Shown here: piece after piece, positions 19,439-30,173 of the stretch
How the letters are laid out: each line of letters begins with the position of its first letter
Position numbering within the stretch: position 1 is the stretch's first letter
Assembly: GCF_019091085.1 (NCBI RefSeq)
Contig: NZ_JAGXJY010000002.1
Span: 159,683-223,682 of the forward strand
DNA length: 64,000 bases
Source: Mesorhizobium sp. GbtcB19
GTDB taxonomy: Bacteria > Pseudomonadota > Alphaproteobacteria > Rhizobiales > Rhizobiaceae
Reading direction: 5' to 3'
Notes under the pieces: generated by a model
Told to the model about the DNA's origin: nothing
The model's input: the letters and a program-made list of their open reading frames with translations, nothing else
Database searches by the model: none
Made by a program: the position numbers and the translations under genes

Positions 19439-20196
19439 TGCTCACCGAGGAACGCCACCAACTCATTCGCGACCAGCTTGCGGCGGACGGAAAGGTGCTG
19501 GCTGGCGAACTCGCCAGCCGTTTCGGCGTCTCGGAGGACACGGTGCGGCGCGATCTCAGGGAACTGGCGAAGGCCGGACAGTTGCGCCGAGTCTATGGCG
19601 GTGCGGTCGCCTCGGCGCCCTTTGCCGCCGCAACGCTCAGCCAGCGCAGCCGTCATGCGGTCGAGGAGAAGATGCGCCTGGCGAAGGCGGCGGTGGGGCT
19701 GCTCGTGACCGGGCAATCGCTGTTCATCGACGGCGGCACAACCAATGAGGCGATCGCCAGGGCGATCCCGCGCGATATGGAACTGACCGTCGCCACCAAT
19801 TCGCTGGGCGTCGCCTCAGTGCTCACGGACCTTCCCCTGGTCGAACTGATCGTGCTCGGCGGCCGCTATGTGCCGGATCTCGGCACCTGCGTCGGCGCCG
19901 ATACGCTCGCGGCGGTGGCCCAACTCGGTGCCGATCTGTTCTTTCTCGGATCCTGCGGGCTCGATGTCGCGCGCGGCGTCACCGCCTTCGATTCGGCCGA
20001 AGCCGAGGTCAAACGCGTCATGGCGAAAAACAGCGCCGGCATCGTCATTGCCGTCACCAACGACAAGCTCGCCACCGCGGCGCCCTATCGCGTGGCGGGG
20101 GCGGATGCGATCCGCCATCTTGTGGTGGAAAAGACCGCGCCTGCCGCCACGCTCGCCGATTTCCAAAGCCGGGGTGCGCAAATCCATTTCGCCTGA
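19438..20196 (+). CDS. DeoR/GlpR-family transcriptional regulator
   Basis: A 252-residue repressor. The N-terminal winged helix (MLTEERHQLIRDQLAADGKV and ASRFGVSEDTVRRDLRELAK) is the DeoR HTH; the C-terminal part (LFIDGGTTNEAIARAI, TNSLGVASVL, GRYVPDLGTCVG) is the DeoRC sensor domain that binds a phosphorylated sugar or similar. AGGA lies about 6 nt before ATG 19438. It is divergent from the MFS/SRPBCC operon and most likely controls it. Confidence 0.9.
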   Translation: MLTEERHQLIRDQLAADGKVLAGELASRFGVSEDTVRRDLRELAKAGQLRRVYGGAVASAPFAAATLSQRSRHAVEEKMRLAKAAVGLLVTGQSLFIDGGTTNEAIARAIPRDMELTVATNSLGVASVLTDLPLVELIVLGGRYVPDLGTCVGADTLAAVAQLGADLFFLGSCGLDVARGVTAFDSAEAEVKRVMAKNSAGIVIAVTNDKLATAAPYRVAGADAIRHLVVEKTAPAATLADFQSRGAQIHFA

Positions 20197-20306
20197 ACGG
20201 CGGAAGCTGCCTGTGTGAGCGGTTGCCTTGACAAAGCCGGCCTCTCATGCGCTTTTCGCGCCAATTTTCAGGCCGGGCTGGTGCCCGCAATTTCCGGACT
20301 TTACCC

Positions 20307-22100
20307 ATGACCACGCATCGTTACCGCAGCCACACCTGTGCCCAGTTGAGAAAGAGCGACGTCGGCAATTCCGTCCGCCTGTCGGGCTGGGTGCACCGCG
20401 TGCGCGACCATGGCGGGCTGCTCTTCATCGACCTGCGCGACCATTACGGCCTCACCCAGATCGTCGCCGATCCGGATTCGCCGGCCTTCAAGGTCGCCGA
20501 GACGGTGCGCGGCGAATGGGTGATCCGCGTCGACGGCGAGGTCAAGGCGCGCCTGCCGGAGACGACAAACGCCAACCTGCCGACCGGCGAGATCGAGATT
20601 TTCGCGCGCGAGATCGAGGTGCTGTCTGCCGCCAAGGAACTGCCGCTGCCCGTTTTTGGCGAGCCGGAGTACCCCGAAGACATCCGCCTGAAATACCGCT
20701 TCCTCGACCTGCGCCGCGAGACGCTGCACCGGAATATCGTGGCGCGCACCAGGATCATTGCCGAGATGCGCAGGCGCATGGGCGAGGTCGGCTTCACCGA
20801 GTTCTCGACGCCGATCCTGACGGCTTCCTCCCCGGAAGGCGCGCGCGACTTCCTGGTGCCGTCGCGCATCCATCCCGGTACCTTCTACGCGCTGCCGCAG
20901 GCGCCGCAGCAGTACAAGCAACTGATCATGGTTTCGGGTTTCGACCGCTATTTCCAGATCGCGCCCTGCTTCCGCGACGAGGATCCGCGCGCCGATCGCC
21001 TGCCGGGCGAATTCTACCAGCTCGACCTCGAGATGAGCTTCGTGGAGCAGGACGATGTGCTCTCCACCATGGAGCCGGTGCTTCGCGGCGTCTTCGAAAC
21101 CTTCGCCAACGGCAAGCCGGTGACGCAGACGTTCCAGCGCATTCCCTATGACGTGGCCATGCGCAAATACGGCTCCGACAAGCCGGACCTGCGCAACCCG
21201 ATCGAGATGCAGGCTGTCTCGGATCATTTTCGCAGCTCCGGCTTCAAGGTCTTCGCCAACATCCTGGCCAACGATGCGAATGCCGAGGTCTGGGCCATTC
21301 CGGCCAAGACCGGCGGCAGCCGCGCCTTCTGCGACCGCATGAATTCCTGGGCGCAGGGCGAGGGCCAGCCAGGACTGGGCTACATCTTCTGGCGCAAGGA
21401 AGGTGAAAAACTCGAAGGCGCCGGTCCGATCGCCAAGAACATCGGCGAGGAGCGCACCGAGGCGATCCGCCAGCAGCTCGGCCTTGCCGATGGCGACGCC
21501 GCATTCTTCGTCGCCGGCGACCCGAAGAAGTTCGTCACCTTCGCGGGCGCCGCGCGCACCCGCGCCGGCGAGGAACTGAATCTCGTCGACCGCGAGCGCT
21601 TCGAGCTCTGCTGGATCGTCGACTTCCCGTTCTTCGAATGGAACGAGGACGAAAAGAAGATCGACTTTGCCCATAACCCGTTCTCGATGCCGCAGGGCGG
21701 CATCGATGCGCTCAACGGCCAGGAGCCGCTCGGCATCAAGGCGTTCCAGTACGACATGGTCTGCAACGGCTTCGAGATCGCCTCCGGCGGCATCCGCAAC
21801 CATCTGCCCGAAACCATGGTCAAGGCGTTCGAGATGGTCGGCCTCGACCGTGCGACGGTGGAAGAGCGCTTCGGCGGCCTCTACCGCGCCTTCCAGTATG
21901 GCGCGCCGCCGCATGGTGGCATGGCCGCTGGCGTCGACCGCATCGTCATGCTTTTGGTCGGCGCAAAGAACCTGCGCGAGATCACCATGTTCCCGATGAA
22001 CCAGCAGGCCTATGACCTGCTGATGAACGCGCCGTCGGAAGCGACCCCGCAGCAGCTGCGCGAGCTGTCGCTGCGGGTGGCGGTGGCGAAGAAGGACTGA
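20307..22100 (+). CDS. aspS: Aspartyl-tRNA synthetase (bacterial type)
   Basis: A 597-residue class II synthetase that charges tRNA-Asp. The OB-fold anticodon domain ([22 protein letters not shown]) is followed by motif 2 ([24 protein letters not shown]), the bacterial GAD insertion, and motif 3 ([15 protein letters not shown]). Start ATG 20307 begins [10 protein letters not shown]. Alphaproteobacterial AspRS enzymes of this type are often non-discriminating (also charging tRNA-Asn) in the presence of GatCAB; the window does not settle this. Confidence 0.97.
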   Translation: MTTHRYRSHTCAQLRKSDVGNSVRLSGWVHRVRDHGGLLFIDLRDHYGLTQIVADPDSPAFKVAETVRGEWVIRVDGEVKARLPETTNANLPTGEIEIFAREIEVLSAAKELPLPVFGEPEYPEDIRLKYRFLDLRRETLHRNIVARTRIIAEMRRRMGEVGFTEFSTPILTASSPEGARDFLVPSRIHPGTFYALPQAPQQYKQLIMVSGFDRYFQIAPCFRDEDPRADRLPGEFYQLDLEMSFVEQDDVLSTMEPVLRGVFETFANGKPVTQTFQRIPYDVAMRKYGSDKPDLRNPIEMQAVSDHFRSSGFKVFANILANDANAEVWAIPAKTGGSRAFCDRMNSWAQGEGQPGLGYIFWRKEGEKLEGAGPIAKNIGEERTEAIRQQLGLADGDAAFFVAGDPKKFVTFAGAARTRAGEELNLVDRERFELCWIVDFPFFEWNEDEKKIDFAHNPFSMPQGGIDALNGQEPLGIKAFQYDMVCNGFEIASGGIRNHLPETMVKAFEMVGLDRATVEERFGGLYRAFQYGAPPHGGMAAGVDRIVMLLVGAKNLREITMFPMNQQAYDLLMNAPSEATPQQLRELSLRVAVAKKD

Positions 22101-22115
22101 CGGCAGCGTTGCAAC

Positions 22116-22314
22116 TGCCCCTTTCTCCCCGTCACTATACGGGGAGAAATGTCCGGCAGGACAATGAGGGGCAGCGCCGACGCTGGCGATTTGCGAGCCG
22201 TCGTGGCAGCTGCGGCCTTCTGACAGGCAATCGGTTCGGCATTTGCATATGCAGGCGTCGGCGCTGCCCCTCATCCGCCTGCCGGCACCTTCTCCCCGTG
22301 AACGGGGAGAAGGC
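22116..22314. repeat. Large palindromic intergenic element, variant type
   Basis: About 200 bp between aspS and the minus-strand gene. Outer arms are CTTTCTCCCCG and CGGGGAGAAGG; nested inside are TGAGGGGCAGCGCCGACG (near 22168) and its near-complement CGTCGGCGCTGCCCCTCA (near 22255). The centre reads like an unrelated spacer with CATATGCA. It shares the CTTCTCCCC ends and CCCTCATCCG motif with the 148-bp family but has a different core. Confidence 0.75.
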
Positions 22315-22324
22315 AGCCAATCGC

Positions 22325-23515
22325 TCAGTCCTGGTTGGCCTTGACCTTGACGCCGAGCGTCTTGGGCAGGTCGAGCGGATTGGACATGGCGCCGGCCATG
22401 ATCAGCGCGAACGGCACCGACGACGGCGGTTCGGCCGAGATTTCCAGGCTCTTCGGATCGTCGAGGAAGGTGTTGACCGCCGAGGAGACTTCCGCGGTCA
22501 GCTCGGGATTGTTGAGCTGCGCCATGCCGAACGGCACGATTGCCTTAGCCTGGTTGGCGACGTCCTTACCCGACATGCCCTGCTGCTTGCCGACATAGTC
22601 CAGCACCTTGCCGGTGAGCGAATCGTCCTCATAGCGGATCGAGGCGCCGTTGAAGGAGAGCTGCTGCATCAGGCCGAGCATGGCCATGCCCTGCGCCGAT
22701 TTGTCGGCGCCTTCCGGCTGCGAGGCAAGCTGCTTCTGCATGGCCTGCATCGACTTGATGAAGTCGACGGTATAGCCGCCGAGATCGAAGGTCATGCCGA
22801 GCGTGCCGGCATTCTCGACCGAGATGTCATATTTCGACAGCTCCATCTTGCCGTCGCTCGGCTGCCAGGTGCCGGCCATGTCGATATTGCCGGAGATGTT
22901 CTGGTAGCCGAGCGCCTCGATCGCTTCCTTCGACTTGGGGTCGTCGACCAGCGACAGGTCGGCGGTGAATTTCTCGGTGTTGGCGGTGAAGTCCATTGCC
23001 TTGCCGTCGGCCGGCGGGGTGATCTGCACATTGAGGCCGTCCATCGCGAAGGCCGTCTTGTCGCCGACCTTGACCGTCATGTTGGACAGTTCGGCCGACT
23101 TGTACATCATCAGCGAGCCGAGCGGATCGGTGCCGCCGTCGGCCGGAACCTTCATGTCATGGATGACGACGGGGCTGAGATTGAGCGTCACGCCGTCCTT
23201 GCTGTGCTCGAAAGCCGAGGTCGAGACGGTGGCGATCTCATAGCCGCCATTGGCCTCGGTGACGCCTTCCAGCTTCACGTCGCCGATCGTCAGCGCTTCC
23301 TTCTCGGCCGCCGGCTTGATGGAAACGCCCTGCAGCACGGCGTTCGAATCGTCGCCCGAGACGCCGGTCCAGGAAATGTCGACGCCCTGCGCGGCAAGGG
23401 TCGCCTTGATGCGCTCGGCCACCGCCGGATCGGCGGCGAAGGCGGCGTTGAGCGGCAGGGTCAGCAGAAAGGTCGAAAAGGCCAGTTTCTTGAGCATTGA
23501 GCGTTGGATCGTCAT
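22325..23515 (-). CDS. Exported protein of unknown function
   Basis: A 396-residue protein from ATG 23515 (AGGGAA site upstream) with a Sec signal peptide (LKKLAFSTFLLTLPLNAAFA, cleaved before ADPAVAER). The mature part is a long repetitive beta-rich domain (SISGNID, LTIGDVKLEG, SDGKMELSKYDISVENAGTLG-type strands) reminiscent of AsmA/DUF945-like periplasmic proteins, but I cannot name a family. The C-terminus has PPSSVPFALIMAGAMSNPLDLPKTLGVKVKANQ. The minus frame remains open upstream across parC; that part is a shadow. Confidence 0.78.
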   Translation of the reverse strand: MTIQRSMLKKLAFSTFLLTLPLNAAFAADPAVAERIKATLAAQGVDISWTGVSGDDSNAVLQGVSIKPAAEKEALTIGDVKLEGVTEANGGYEIATVSTSAFEHSKDGVTLNLSPVVIHDMKVPADGGTDPLGSLMMYKSAELSNMTVKVGDKTAFAMDGLNVQITPPADGKAMDFTANTEKFTADLSLVDDPKSKEAIEALGYQNISGNIDMAGTWQPSDGKMELSKYDISVENAGTLGMTFDLGGYTVDFIKSMQAMQKQLASQPEGADKSAQGMAMLGLMQQLSFNGASIRYEDDSLTGKVLDYVGKQQGMSGKDVANQAKAIVPFGMAQLNNPELTAEVSSAVNTFLDDPKSLEISAEPPSSVPFALIMAGAMSNPLDLPKTLGVKVKANQD

Positions 23516-23923
23516 GGCGAGTTCCCTGTCCTGATTGGCTATGATGAAAAGTGTTTTGAAACCTGCTCCCATCACCATTCCGTGACGAACGGGACGGGAA
23601 AATGGCATTTCCCGGCCCATTTGTCGAAAATGGCGGCGAAAAGCAAACGCCGGTCGGCAGCCATTGCTTGATGCGGTGAATATGTCATGAAGACCGCGGC
23701 CCCTCCGCCGGCGCGTTGCATGCCAGATAGAACCCGCATGTAACAGATTGATGTTGGCCGGCGTCACGATCCCGCCGCGGCCTGTTGCAGATCGGCGGCA
23801 AAACTGCAGCCGTCGTCCTGCCGCTTCCGTGAAATCCTTCACACCGCTGCTCGCGGCCGCGACGAATGCGCCGATGCTCACGCGGCGCTTGCCGCGAATC
23901 GCCCGCTCGGCTAGTCCAAATCC

Positions 23924-26179
23924 ATGGGAAAGAGGCTCTTGCCGCCCGACGACAATGGCGGCGGCGACAAAATCGAACCGGTCGATCTGAAGGAAGCGCT
24001 CGAGAAGCGCTACCTTGCCTATGCGCTGTCGACCATCATGCACCGGGCACTGCCGGATGTGCGCGACGGACTGAAGCCGGTCCATCGCCGCATCATGCAT
24101 GCCATGCGGCTGCTGCGGCTCAACCCCGGTCAGGGTTTCGCCAAATGCGCCCGCATCGTCGGCGACGTGATGGGCAAGTTCCATCCGCATGGCGACCAGT
24201 CGATCTATGACGCTTTGGTGCGGCTCGCGCAGGAATTCTCGATGCGCTACCCGCTGGTCGACGGGCAGGGCAATTTCGGCAACATCGACGGCGATAACGC
24301 CGCCGCCATGCGCTATACCGAAGCGCGCATGACCGAGGTGGCGACCGATCTGCTTGACGGCATCACCGAGGACGCCGTCGATTTCCGGCCGACCTACAAT
24401 GAAGAGGACGAGGAGCCGTCCGTTCTCCCCGGCGCCTTCCCGAACCTGCTCGCCAATGGCTCCTCCGGCATTGCCGTCGGTATGGCCACCTCCATCCCGC
24501 CGCACAACGCCGCCGAGCTCTGCGACGCCGCGCTCCATCTGATCGAGCATCCGGACGCGCCGGTGGCGAAGCTGATGGATTTCGTCCAGGGACCGGATTT
24601 CCCGACCGGCGGCATCATCGTCGATAGCCGTGCCGCGATCCTGGAAGCCTATGAGACGGGCCGCGGCGGTTTTCGCGTGCGCTCGAAATGGGAACAGGAG
24701 GACCAGGGCAGGGGCACCTGGAGCATCGTCGTCACCGAGATCCCTTACGGCGTGCAGAAGGCCAGGCTGATCGAGAAGATCGCCGAGCTCCTGATGGCGC
24801 GCAAGCTGCCACTGCTAGAGGACATTCGCGACGAGAGCGCCGAGGACATCCGCATCGTGCTGGTGCCGAAGAGCCGCACCGTCGATCCCGGCATCCTGAT
24901 GGAATCACTGTTCAAGCTTACCGAGCTCGAAAGCCGTTTCCCGCTCAACATGAACGTGCTGTCGCGCGGCAAGGTGCCTAACGTCCTGTCGTTGAAGGGC
25001 GTGCTGAAGGAGTGGCTCGACCACCGCCGCGAGGTTTTGATCCGCCGCTCGAAATACCGGCTCGGCGAGATCGAAAAGCGGCTGGAAATCCTCGCCGGCT
25101 ACCTGATCGCCTACCTCAACATCGATGAGGTCATCAGGATCATCCGCGAGGAGGATGAGCCCAAGCAGGTGATGATGGCCCGCTGGTCGCTCACCGACAA
25201 CCAGGCCGAAGCCATCCTCAACATGCGCCTGCGCGCCTTGCGCAAGCTCGAAGAGATCGAGATCCGCAAGGAGTTCGACGGCCTCACCGAGGAGAAGAAG
25301 CAGATCGAGGCTCTGCTGGCGTCCGACGCCAAGCAATGGTCGACGATCAAGTGGGAAGTCACCCAGGTTCGCGATAAGTTCGGGCCGGAGACGGAGCTTG
25401 GCAAGCGCCGCACCCAGTTCGCCGATGCGCCAGAGCATGATCTGACCGATATCGCGCATGCCATGATCGAGCGCGAGCCGGTCACCGTCGTGGTGTCGGA
25501 AAAGGGCTGGCTGCGCGCCATGAAGGGCCACCTGACCGATTATTCGCAGCTTGCCTTCAAGGAAGGCGACGGCCTGAAGCTTGCCTTCCATGCGCAGACG
25601 ACCGACAAGATCCTGGTCTTCACCACCGGCGGCAAGTTCTACACCATCGGCGCCGACCGGCTGCCGGGCGGGCGCGGGCATGGCGAGCCGATCCGCATCA
25701 TCGTCGACATGGAAAACGACCAGGACATCGTCACCGCCTTCGTCCATGATCCGAAGCGCAAGCTGCTGCTCGTTTCCTACGATGCCAACGGCTTTGTCGT
25801 CTCCGAGGAAGAGGTCGTCGCCAACACCCGCAAGGGCAAGCAGGTGATGAACGTCAAGGCGCCGGACGAGGCCAAGCGCTGCATTCCGGTGTCGGGCGAC
25901 CATCTCGCCATCGTCGGCGAGAACCGCAAGCTGCTGGTCTTCCCGCTGGCCGAAATCCCGGAAATGGCGCGCGGCAAGGGCGTGCGCCTGCAGAAGTACA
26001 AGGATGGCGGGGTGCTCGACCTCAAGACCTTCACGCTCGAGACCGGCCTCTCCTGGCAGGATTCGGCCGACCGCACCTTCATTAAGTCGCGCGAGGAACT
26101 GGCCGAGTGGATCGGCGTCCGCGCCGCCGCCGGCCGCATGGTGCCGAAGGGTTTCCCGCGGACGGGGAAATTTGGGTAG
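23924..26179 (+). CDS. parC: DNA topoisomerase IV subunit A
   Basis: A 751-residue ParC, the DNA-breaking subunit of topoisomerase IV that decatenates chromosomes with ParE. The breakage domain has [39 protein letters not shown] (QRDR region) and the active tyrosine Tyr131 in [25 protein letters not shown] starts the coiled-coil; the C-terminal beta-pinwheel is short, as usual in ParC versus GyrA. Start ATG 23924 ([10 protein letters not shown]). The 23516-23923 stretch before it has no gene or clear signal that I can see apart from its promoter region. Confidence 0.96.
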   Translation: MGKRLLPPDDNGGGDKIEPVDLKEALEKRYLAYALSTIMHRALPDVRDGLKPVHRRIMHAMRLLRLNPGQGFAKCARIVGDVMGKFHPHGDQSIYDALVRLAQEFSMRYPLVDGQGNFGNIDGDNAAAMRYTEARMTEVATDLLDGITEDAVDFRPTYNEEDEEPSVLPGAFPNLLANGSSGIAVGMATSIPPHNAAELCDAALHLIEHPDAPVAKLMDFVQGPDFPTGGIIVDSRAAILEAYETGRGGFRVRSKWEQEDQGRGTWSIVVTEIPYGVQKARLIEKIAELLMARKLPLLEDIRDESAEDIRIVLVPKSRTVDPGILMESLFKLTELESRFPLNMNVLSRGKVPNVLSLKGVLKEWLDHRREVLIRRSKYRLGEIEKRLEILAGYLIAYLNIDEVIRIIREEDEPKQVMMARWSLTDNQAEAILNMRLRALRKLEEIEIRKEFDGLTEEKKQIEALLASDAKQWSTIKWEVTQVRDKFGPETELGKRRTQFADAPEHDLTDIAHAMIEREPVTVVVSEKGWLRAMKGHLTDYSQLAFKEGDGLKLAFHAQTTDKILVFTTGGKFYTIGADRLPGGRGHGEPIRIIVDMENDQDIVTAFVHDPKRKLLLVSYDANGFVVSEEEVVANTRKGKQVMNVKAPDEAKRCIPVSGDHLAIVGENRKLLVFPLAEIPEMARGKGVRLQKYKDGGVLDLKTFTLETGLSWQDSADRTFIKSREELAEWIGVRAAAGRMVPKGFPRTGKFG

Positions 26180-26189
26180 CGCTGCCTTT

Positions 26190-26375
26190 CCTTCTCCCCT
26201 TGTGGGAAGGTGGACGAGCGAAGCTCGGCCGGATGAGGGGTGTTGGAAGGATCGCGACCTCTCGGACGTAAGCGCTTAAATTCCTTGGATGTTTTGGCGC
26301 CTCACTCCGCTGGAACACCCCTCATCCGTCTCGGCGCTGCGCGCCGATCCACCTTCTCCCACAAGGGGAGAAGGG
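26190..26375. repeat. RIME-like palindromic intergenic element (~185 bp copy)
   Basis: Starts CTTCTCCCCTTGTGGGAAGG and ends CACCTTCTCCCACAAGGGGA. Contains CCGGATGAGGGGTGTT and, inverted, AACACCCCTCATCCG, around a central segment (26245-26300) that differs from other copies and is AT-richer. It lies 10 bp after parC. Confidence 0.8.
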
Positions 26376-26472
26376 ACGGCCGCCCCAATCATTTGGACTA
26401 TCGTCACGATTGCTGCACTATGATGGTGCATAAGCATTCCTTGAATTCACCGGGCAGGGGAGAAACGCCGGA

Positions 26473-27672
26473 TTGAAGCGGGCTGAGATCCAGAAGCCGG
26501 GGCAGCGCCTGTTCGGCCTGTCGACGCCGCTGCGGGCGGCCGTCATTCCGCCGCTGTCGGCGGCGCGCTGGCTTCTGGTGCTGATCGTGGCCGCCGGCGT
26601 CTATTTCTTCCACGGCTTCCTGTTCCCCGTGCTGGCCGCGCTGGTCATCGCCTTCGCCAGCTGGCCGCTCTATCGCCGGCTGCTTGTCGCGGTCGGCGGC
26701 AACCGCACCGTCGGCGCGACCCTTGCCATCCTCTTCATCCTCACCTTCCTGGTGGTGCCGATCGCGCTTGCCGGCACTTATGCCATCAACGAGCTGCGCG
26801 AGTGGGTGACCTGGGCGATCGAGACCAATCGGCACGGATCGGTGACACCGGGATGGATCGCCACCATGCCGGTTGTCGGCGAGTGGCTGAGCGGGCAGTG
26901 GATATCCTATCTCGGCCACCCCGGCGGCATCGGCGAACTGATTCAGGCGGTCAGCGGCTCCAATATCGGAAACATCTATCGCGGCGCTTTGGCCGCCGGT
27001 GGCAGCGCCTTCAGTCTGCTGCTGACGCTTCTGTTCATGATGATCGCACTGTTCTTCGCCTATCGCGATGGCGAGGCTTTCGCGGCCCAGGTCGATCGTC
27101 TCGGCGAGCGCATCCTGCCGACGCGCTGGGAGCGCATTTCGCGTGTCGTGCCGGCGACCATCTCGTCGACCGTGACCGGCATGACCATCATCGCCATCGG
27201 CGAGGGCCTGGTGCTCGGCATCGCTTATTGGCTGGCCGGCGTGCCGTCGCCGGTCACGCTCGGCGCGCTCACCGGCATCATGGCGTTGATCCCGGGCGGC
27301 GCGCCGCTGTCCTTCACCCTGGTGTCGATCTATCTCGCCGCCAGCGGCAAGATGGTTGCCGGCATTGCGCTGTTCATCTGGGGCGCGGTCGAGCTCTTCA
27401 TCGTCGACAAGACGCTGCGGCCCAAGCTCGTCGGCGGGCCGATCAAATTACCATTCCTGCCGACCTTTTTCGGCCTGATCGGCGGCGTCAAGACCATGGG
27501 GTTCCTCGGCCTGTTCATCGGCCCGGTATTGATGGCGCTGCTCGTCGCCATCTGGCGCGAATGGCTGCGCGAAGTGGAATTGATGGACGAGATTCCGCCC
27601 GTCGCCGACGAGGCTGGCGCGCCGCCCCGGATCGAGGCGACCGCCGAGCCGCGAAAAATTCAAGCCGGGTGA
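26473..27672 (+). CDS. AI-2E family transporter (PerM/YdbI type)
   Basis: A 399-residue membrane protein with about eight helices. Family marks are the N-terminal FPVLAALVIAFASWPLYRRL, the long soluble segment, TVTGMTIIAIGEGLVLGIAYWLAGVPSP and ALIPGGAPL, and the closing PTFFGLIGGVKTMGFLGLFIGPVLMAL. Members export autoinducer-2, Na+/H+ or other solutes; the substrate is unknown here. It starts at TTG 26473 with a GGGGAG site 12 nt upstream. Its last 13 bp overlap the converging DMT gene. Confidence 0.87.
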   Translation: MKRAEIQKPGQRLFGLSTPLRAAVIPPLSAARWLLVLIVAAGVYFFHGFLFPVLAALVIAFASWPLYRRLLVAVGGNRTVGATLAILFILTFLVVPIALAGTYAINELREWVTWAIETNRHGSVTPGWIATMPVVGEWLSGQWISYLGHPGGIGELIQAVSGSNIGNIYRGALAAGGSAFSLLLTLLFMMIALFFAYRDGEAFAAQVDRLGERILPTRWERISRVVPATISSTVTGMTIIAIGEGLVLGIAYWLAGVPSPVTLGALTGIMALIPGGAPLSFTLVSIYLAASGKMVAGIALFIWGAVELFIVDKTLRPKLVGGPIKLPFLPTFFGLIGGVKTMGFLGLFIGPVLMALLVAIWREWLREVELMDEIPPVADEAGAPPRIEATAEPRKIQAG

Positions 27673-28601
27673 AGCACGGCAAGTGCCGTCCGGCGCCTGC
27701 GGCCCTCATGCAATTGCCAGAGCGAATGCGCGACCAGCGTCACGATCAGGATCGTGCCGCCGATCAGGCTGTTGCGCGTCGGCGCCTCGGCGAAGATCAG
27801 CCAGACCCAGACCGGAGCAAACACCGTTTCCAGCAGGTAAAACATGGCCACTTCCGGCCCGGAAATGTATTTCGGCCCGTTGGCCAGGCAGAAGAACGCA
27901 ATCGGCATGATCACGGCGCCGTTGAAGAGGATCCACCACGGCGCCTCGACGTGAAAGCCGGCCTTCGACACCATGAAGAGTGCTACGGCGAACGGCAGGA
28001 GCACCCCCACGAGCGAGGTGAAGCCCATCTCCCTGCCGCTCGCCCGCGAGACGGTGATGGCGCATGCGACGCAGAGTGCGGAGCACAAAGCCATGATGTC
28101 GCCGAACAGATTTCCGGTTCCGATCGAATCGCCGACGATTATGGCGACACCGACGATCATCAGCGCGAGCGCCGCGAGCGTCGCCGGCCGCGGCCTCTCT
28201 TTCAGGAACAGCCAGGACAGCAAAGCCGAGAACATCGTGGTGAAGGCCAGGATGAAGACGAGGTCGGCGGTCGAGGTATGGTAGACGGCGGTGATGAAGG
28301 CAATCGAGCCGAGCCCATAAAGCGTGGCGACCATCAGGCCCAGCCGTCCCGGGACAAGCTGCGGTGCCTTGTCGCTCAACGAGCGCCAGACCGCCCAGAT
28401 GACGAGCGCGGCAATGAACGTGCTTCCGGTGCGCAGCAGGAGGATCGTCCAGGCCTCGCCATGGGCAAGTCGGATCAGCGGAATATCGACGGTCAGCGTC
28501 ACCCCGCCAAGCGCGGTGAGCAGGAGGCCTTTCTGGTGGTCGGTATGAGTGGACACTCGGCTATCTCGCAAAGCAATCTTGAGGAGGCGCATAGCGGCCA
28601 T
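27660..28601 (-). CDS. DMT-superfamily (EamA) permease
   Basis: A 313-residue protein with ten helices made of two EamA repeats: WTILLLRTGSTFIAALVIW and AVYHTSTADLVFILAFTTMFSALLSWLFLKERP in the first, WWILFNGAVIMPIAFFCLANGPKYISGPEVAMFYLLETVFAPVW in the second. Such permeases export amino acids or metabolites. The start could be ATG 28601 or the second ATG at 28592. It converges on and overlaps the AI-2E gene by 13 bp. Confidence 0.87.
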   Translation of the reverse strand: MAAMRLLKIALRDSRVSTHTDHQKGLLLTALGGVTLTVDIPLIRLAHGEAWTILLLRTGSTFIAALVIWAVWRSLSDKAPQLVPGRLGLMVATLYGLGSIAFITAVYHTSTADLVFILAFTTMFSALLSWLFLKERPRPATLAALALMIVGVAIIVGDSIGTGNLFGDIMALCSALCVACAITVSRASGREMGFTSLVGVLLPFAVALFMVSKAGFHVEAPWWILFNGAVIMPIAFFCLANGPKYISGPEVAMFYLLETVFAPVWVWLIFAEAPTRNSLIGGTILIVTLVAHSLWQLHEGRRRRTALAVLHPA

Positions 28602-28681
28602 GCATCGGTCCTTCCAGCCTGACGGCCGAAAGACCAGCGTCCTCCTCCTTGAAACTGTTTAAGGATGAAACGTGAAGCGGA

Positions 28682-29446
28682 TCAGCGACTGACCGCTTCG
28701 TGGTCGTAGCGTTCCCAGCCTTTCGGGCCGAGATGCTCCTGCGGCATGAAGCGCATCTTATAGTTCATCTTGCGCGATCCGTTGACCCAGTAGCCGAGAT
28801 AGACGTGGGGCAGGCCCATCGCCTTGGCGCGGGCGATGTGGTCGAGGATCATGAAAGTTCCGAGCGAGCGGTCCTCGAAGTCGGGATTGAAGTAGGAATA
28901 GACCATCGACAGGCCGTCGGCCATCTTGTCGGTGAGCGCCACCGCGATCAGTTCGCCCTGGCCCTTGCCGGTGATGAAAGTGTCCGGGCCGCGTCGCCGG
29001 TATTCGATGATCTTGGTGTCGACATGCGTGTCTTCCACCATCATCGCATAGTCGAGCACGGTCATGTCCGACATGCCGCCACGGCGATGGCGAGCGTCGA
29101 GATAGCTGCGGAAGAGCGAGTATTGTTCGGTCGAGGGCTGCGCGTCATGCATGGCGCCGACGAGATCGGCATTGTGCTGGATGACCCGGCGCATGTTGCG
29201 GCTGGGCTCGAATTCCTGCGCCAGGATGCGCACCGACACGCAGGCGCGGCACGACTCGCAGGCGGGGCGGTAAGCGATGTTCTGCGAGCGCCGGAAGCCG
29301 CCTTGCGTCAGCAGGTCGTTCATCTCCGGCGCCTTGTCGCCGACAAGGTGCGTGAACACCTTGCGCTCGAACTGTCCCTCCAGATAGGGGCACGGCGACG
29401 GCGCGGTCAGGAAGAACTGCGGCGACTGGGTCGGATGCTGCGTCAT
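28682..29446 (-). CDS. bpt: Leucyl-/arginyl-tRNA--protein transferase (Bpt type)
   Basis: A 254-residue Bpt/ATE-family aminoacyl transferase that adds Leu to N-terminal Asp/Glu of proteins and feeds them to ClpS/ClpAP. The N-terminal cysteine set [16 protein letters not shown] and [15 protein letters not shown] is diagnostic, as are the ending [22 protein letters not shown] and [12 protein letters not shown]. Length matches the family. It probably stands alone; the next gene on the same strand, RDD, lies 148 bp upstream. Confidence 0.93.
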   Translation of the reverse strand: MTQHPTQSPQFFLTAPSPCPYLEGQFERKVFTHLVGDKAPEMNDLLTQGGFRRSQNIAYRPACESCRACVSVRILAQEFEPSRNMRRVIQHNADLVGAMHDAQPSTEQYSLFRSYLDARHRRGGMSDMTVLDYAMMVEDTHVDTKIIEYRRRGPDTFITGKGQGELIAVALTDKMADGLSMVYSYFNPDFEDRSLGTFMILDHIARAKAMGLPHVYLGYWVNGSRKMNYKMRFMPQEHLGPKGWERYDHEAVSR

Positions 29447-29594
29447 CTAATCTTGGAAACGCTCCTGCGAATCGCCCTACCTTTGGCCCGGCCGGCGAAA
29501 AATTCAACAGGATTATGCGCCCGCCGCGGCCCGAGCCTGTTCATATTTGGGCGCAGGCGGCGCGGCGGTTCGATGAGTGCGGCCGTGGACACCG

Positions 29595-30065
29595 TCAGAT
29601 GTCGGTGCGGGTGACCACGGTGCCGAGCAAAAGGTCGTGCAGCGTGCGCTTGCGGTCGGAGAACAGCGTGACCAGCAGAACCAGCGGCGTCAGGATGACG
29701 TTGCCGGCCCAGAACAGCACCGAGTGCACCACCGCCGTCATGCCGTCGATGCGGCTGCCGTCGAGCTTCTCCAGGCGGATGCCCATGATCTTCATGCCGG
29801 TCGTCGCCTGGTCGCGGCTACCTAGCGTGTTCCAGATGTAGAGGATGGCGACCATCGGCACCAGCACCGAAAACAGCGCCCAGCCGAGGCCGAAGGTCAG
29901 CAGCCCGAGAATGGCGACCAGGATGGCGAAAGGAATGGTCAGCAGCGCCACGAAGAAATAGTCGAGGAGGAAGGCAAAGATGCGCCTTGTCCGCACCCCG
30001 CGATAAGCGCGTGTGTCCTCGAACCTGCTCATGATGATCTCGCCGTCCAATACGCGTGCGTTCAT
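29595..30065 (-). CDS. RDD-family membrane protein
   Basis: A 156-residue protein with an RDD domain: RRIFAFLLDYFFVALLTIPF contains the conserved Arg and Asp, LGSRDQATTGMKIMGIRL the second conserved block, and RTLHDLLLGTVV the end. Three helices are likely. Function of RDD proteins is mostly unknown, with Na+/H+ exchange shown for some. Start ATG 30065 (MNARVLDGE). Confidence 0.87.
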   Translation of the reverse strand: MNARVLDGEIIMSRFEDTRAYRGVRTRRIFAFLLDYFFVALLTIPFAILVAILGLLTFGLGWALFSVLVPMVAILYIWNTLGSRDQATTGMKIMGIRLEKLDGSRIDGMTAVVHSVLFWAGNVILTPLVLLVTLFSDRKRTLHDLLLGTVVTRTDI

Positions 30066-30173
30066 GTCCGTTCCTCGATCGCGGCACCCGCATGGGGATG
30101 CCTGCCGCCTTTTCAAATGGTGAGGGCGGCCTGGAATTCAAGGAACGTGCCCGCCGCCGGCGGGCGCGCCATA

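Noticed and set aside
20301..22274. Long minus-strand ORF opposite aspS
   Set aside because: Overlaps a well-supported AspRS gene and shows no domain.
23516..24550. Upstream extension of the minus-strand exported-protein frame across parC
   Set aside because: Protein begins sensibly with a signal peptide at 23515; the rest lies opposite parC.
26802..28622. 606-codon plus-strand ORF spanning the AI-2E and DMT genes
   Set aside because: It is the shadow of two opposite-frame transporters with strong hydrophobic helices.
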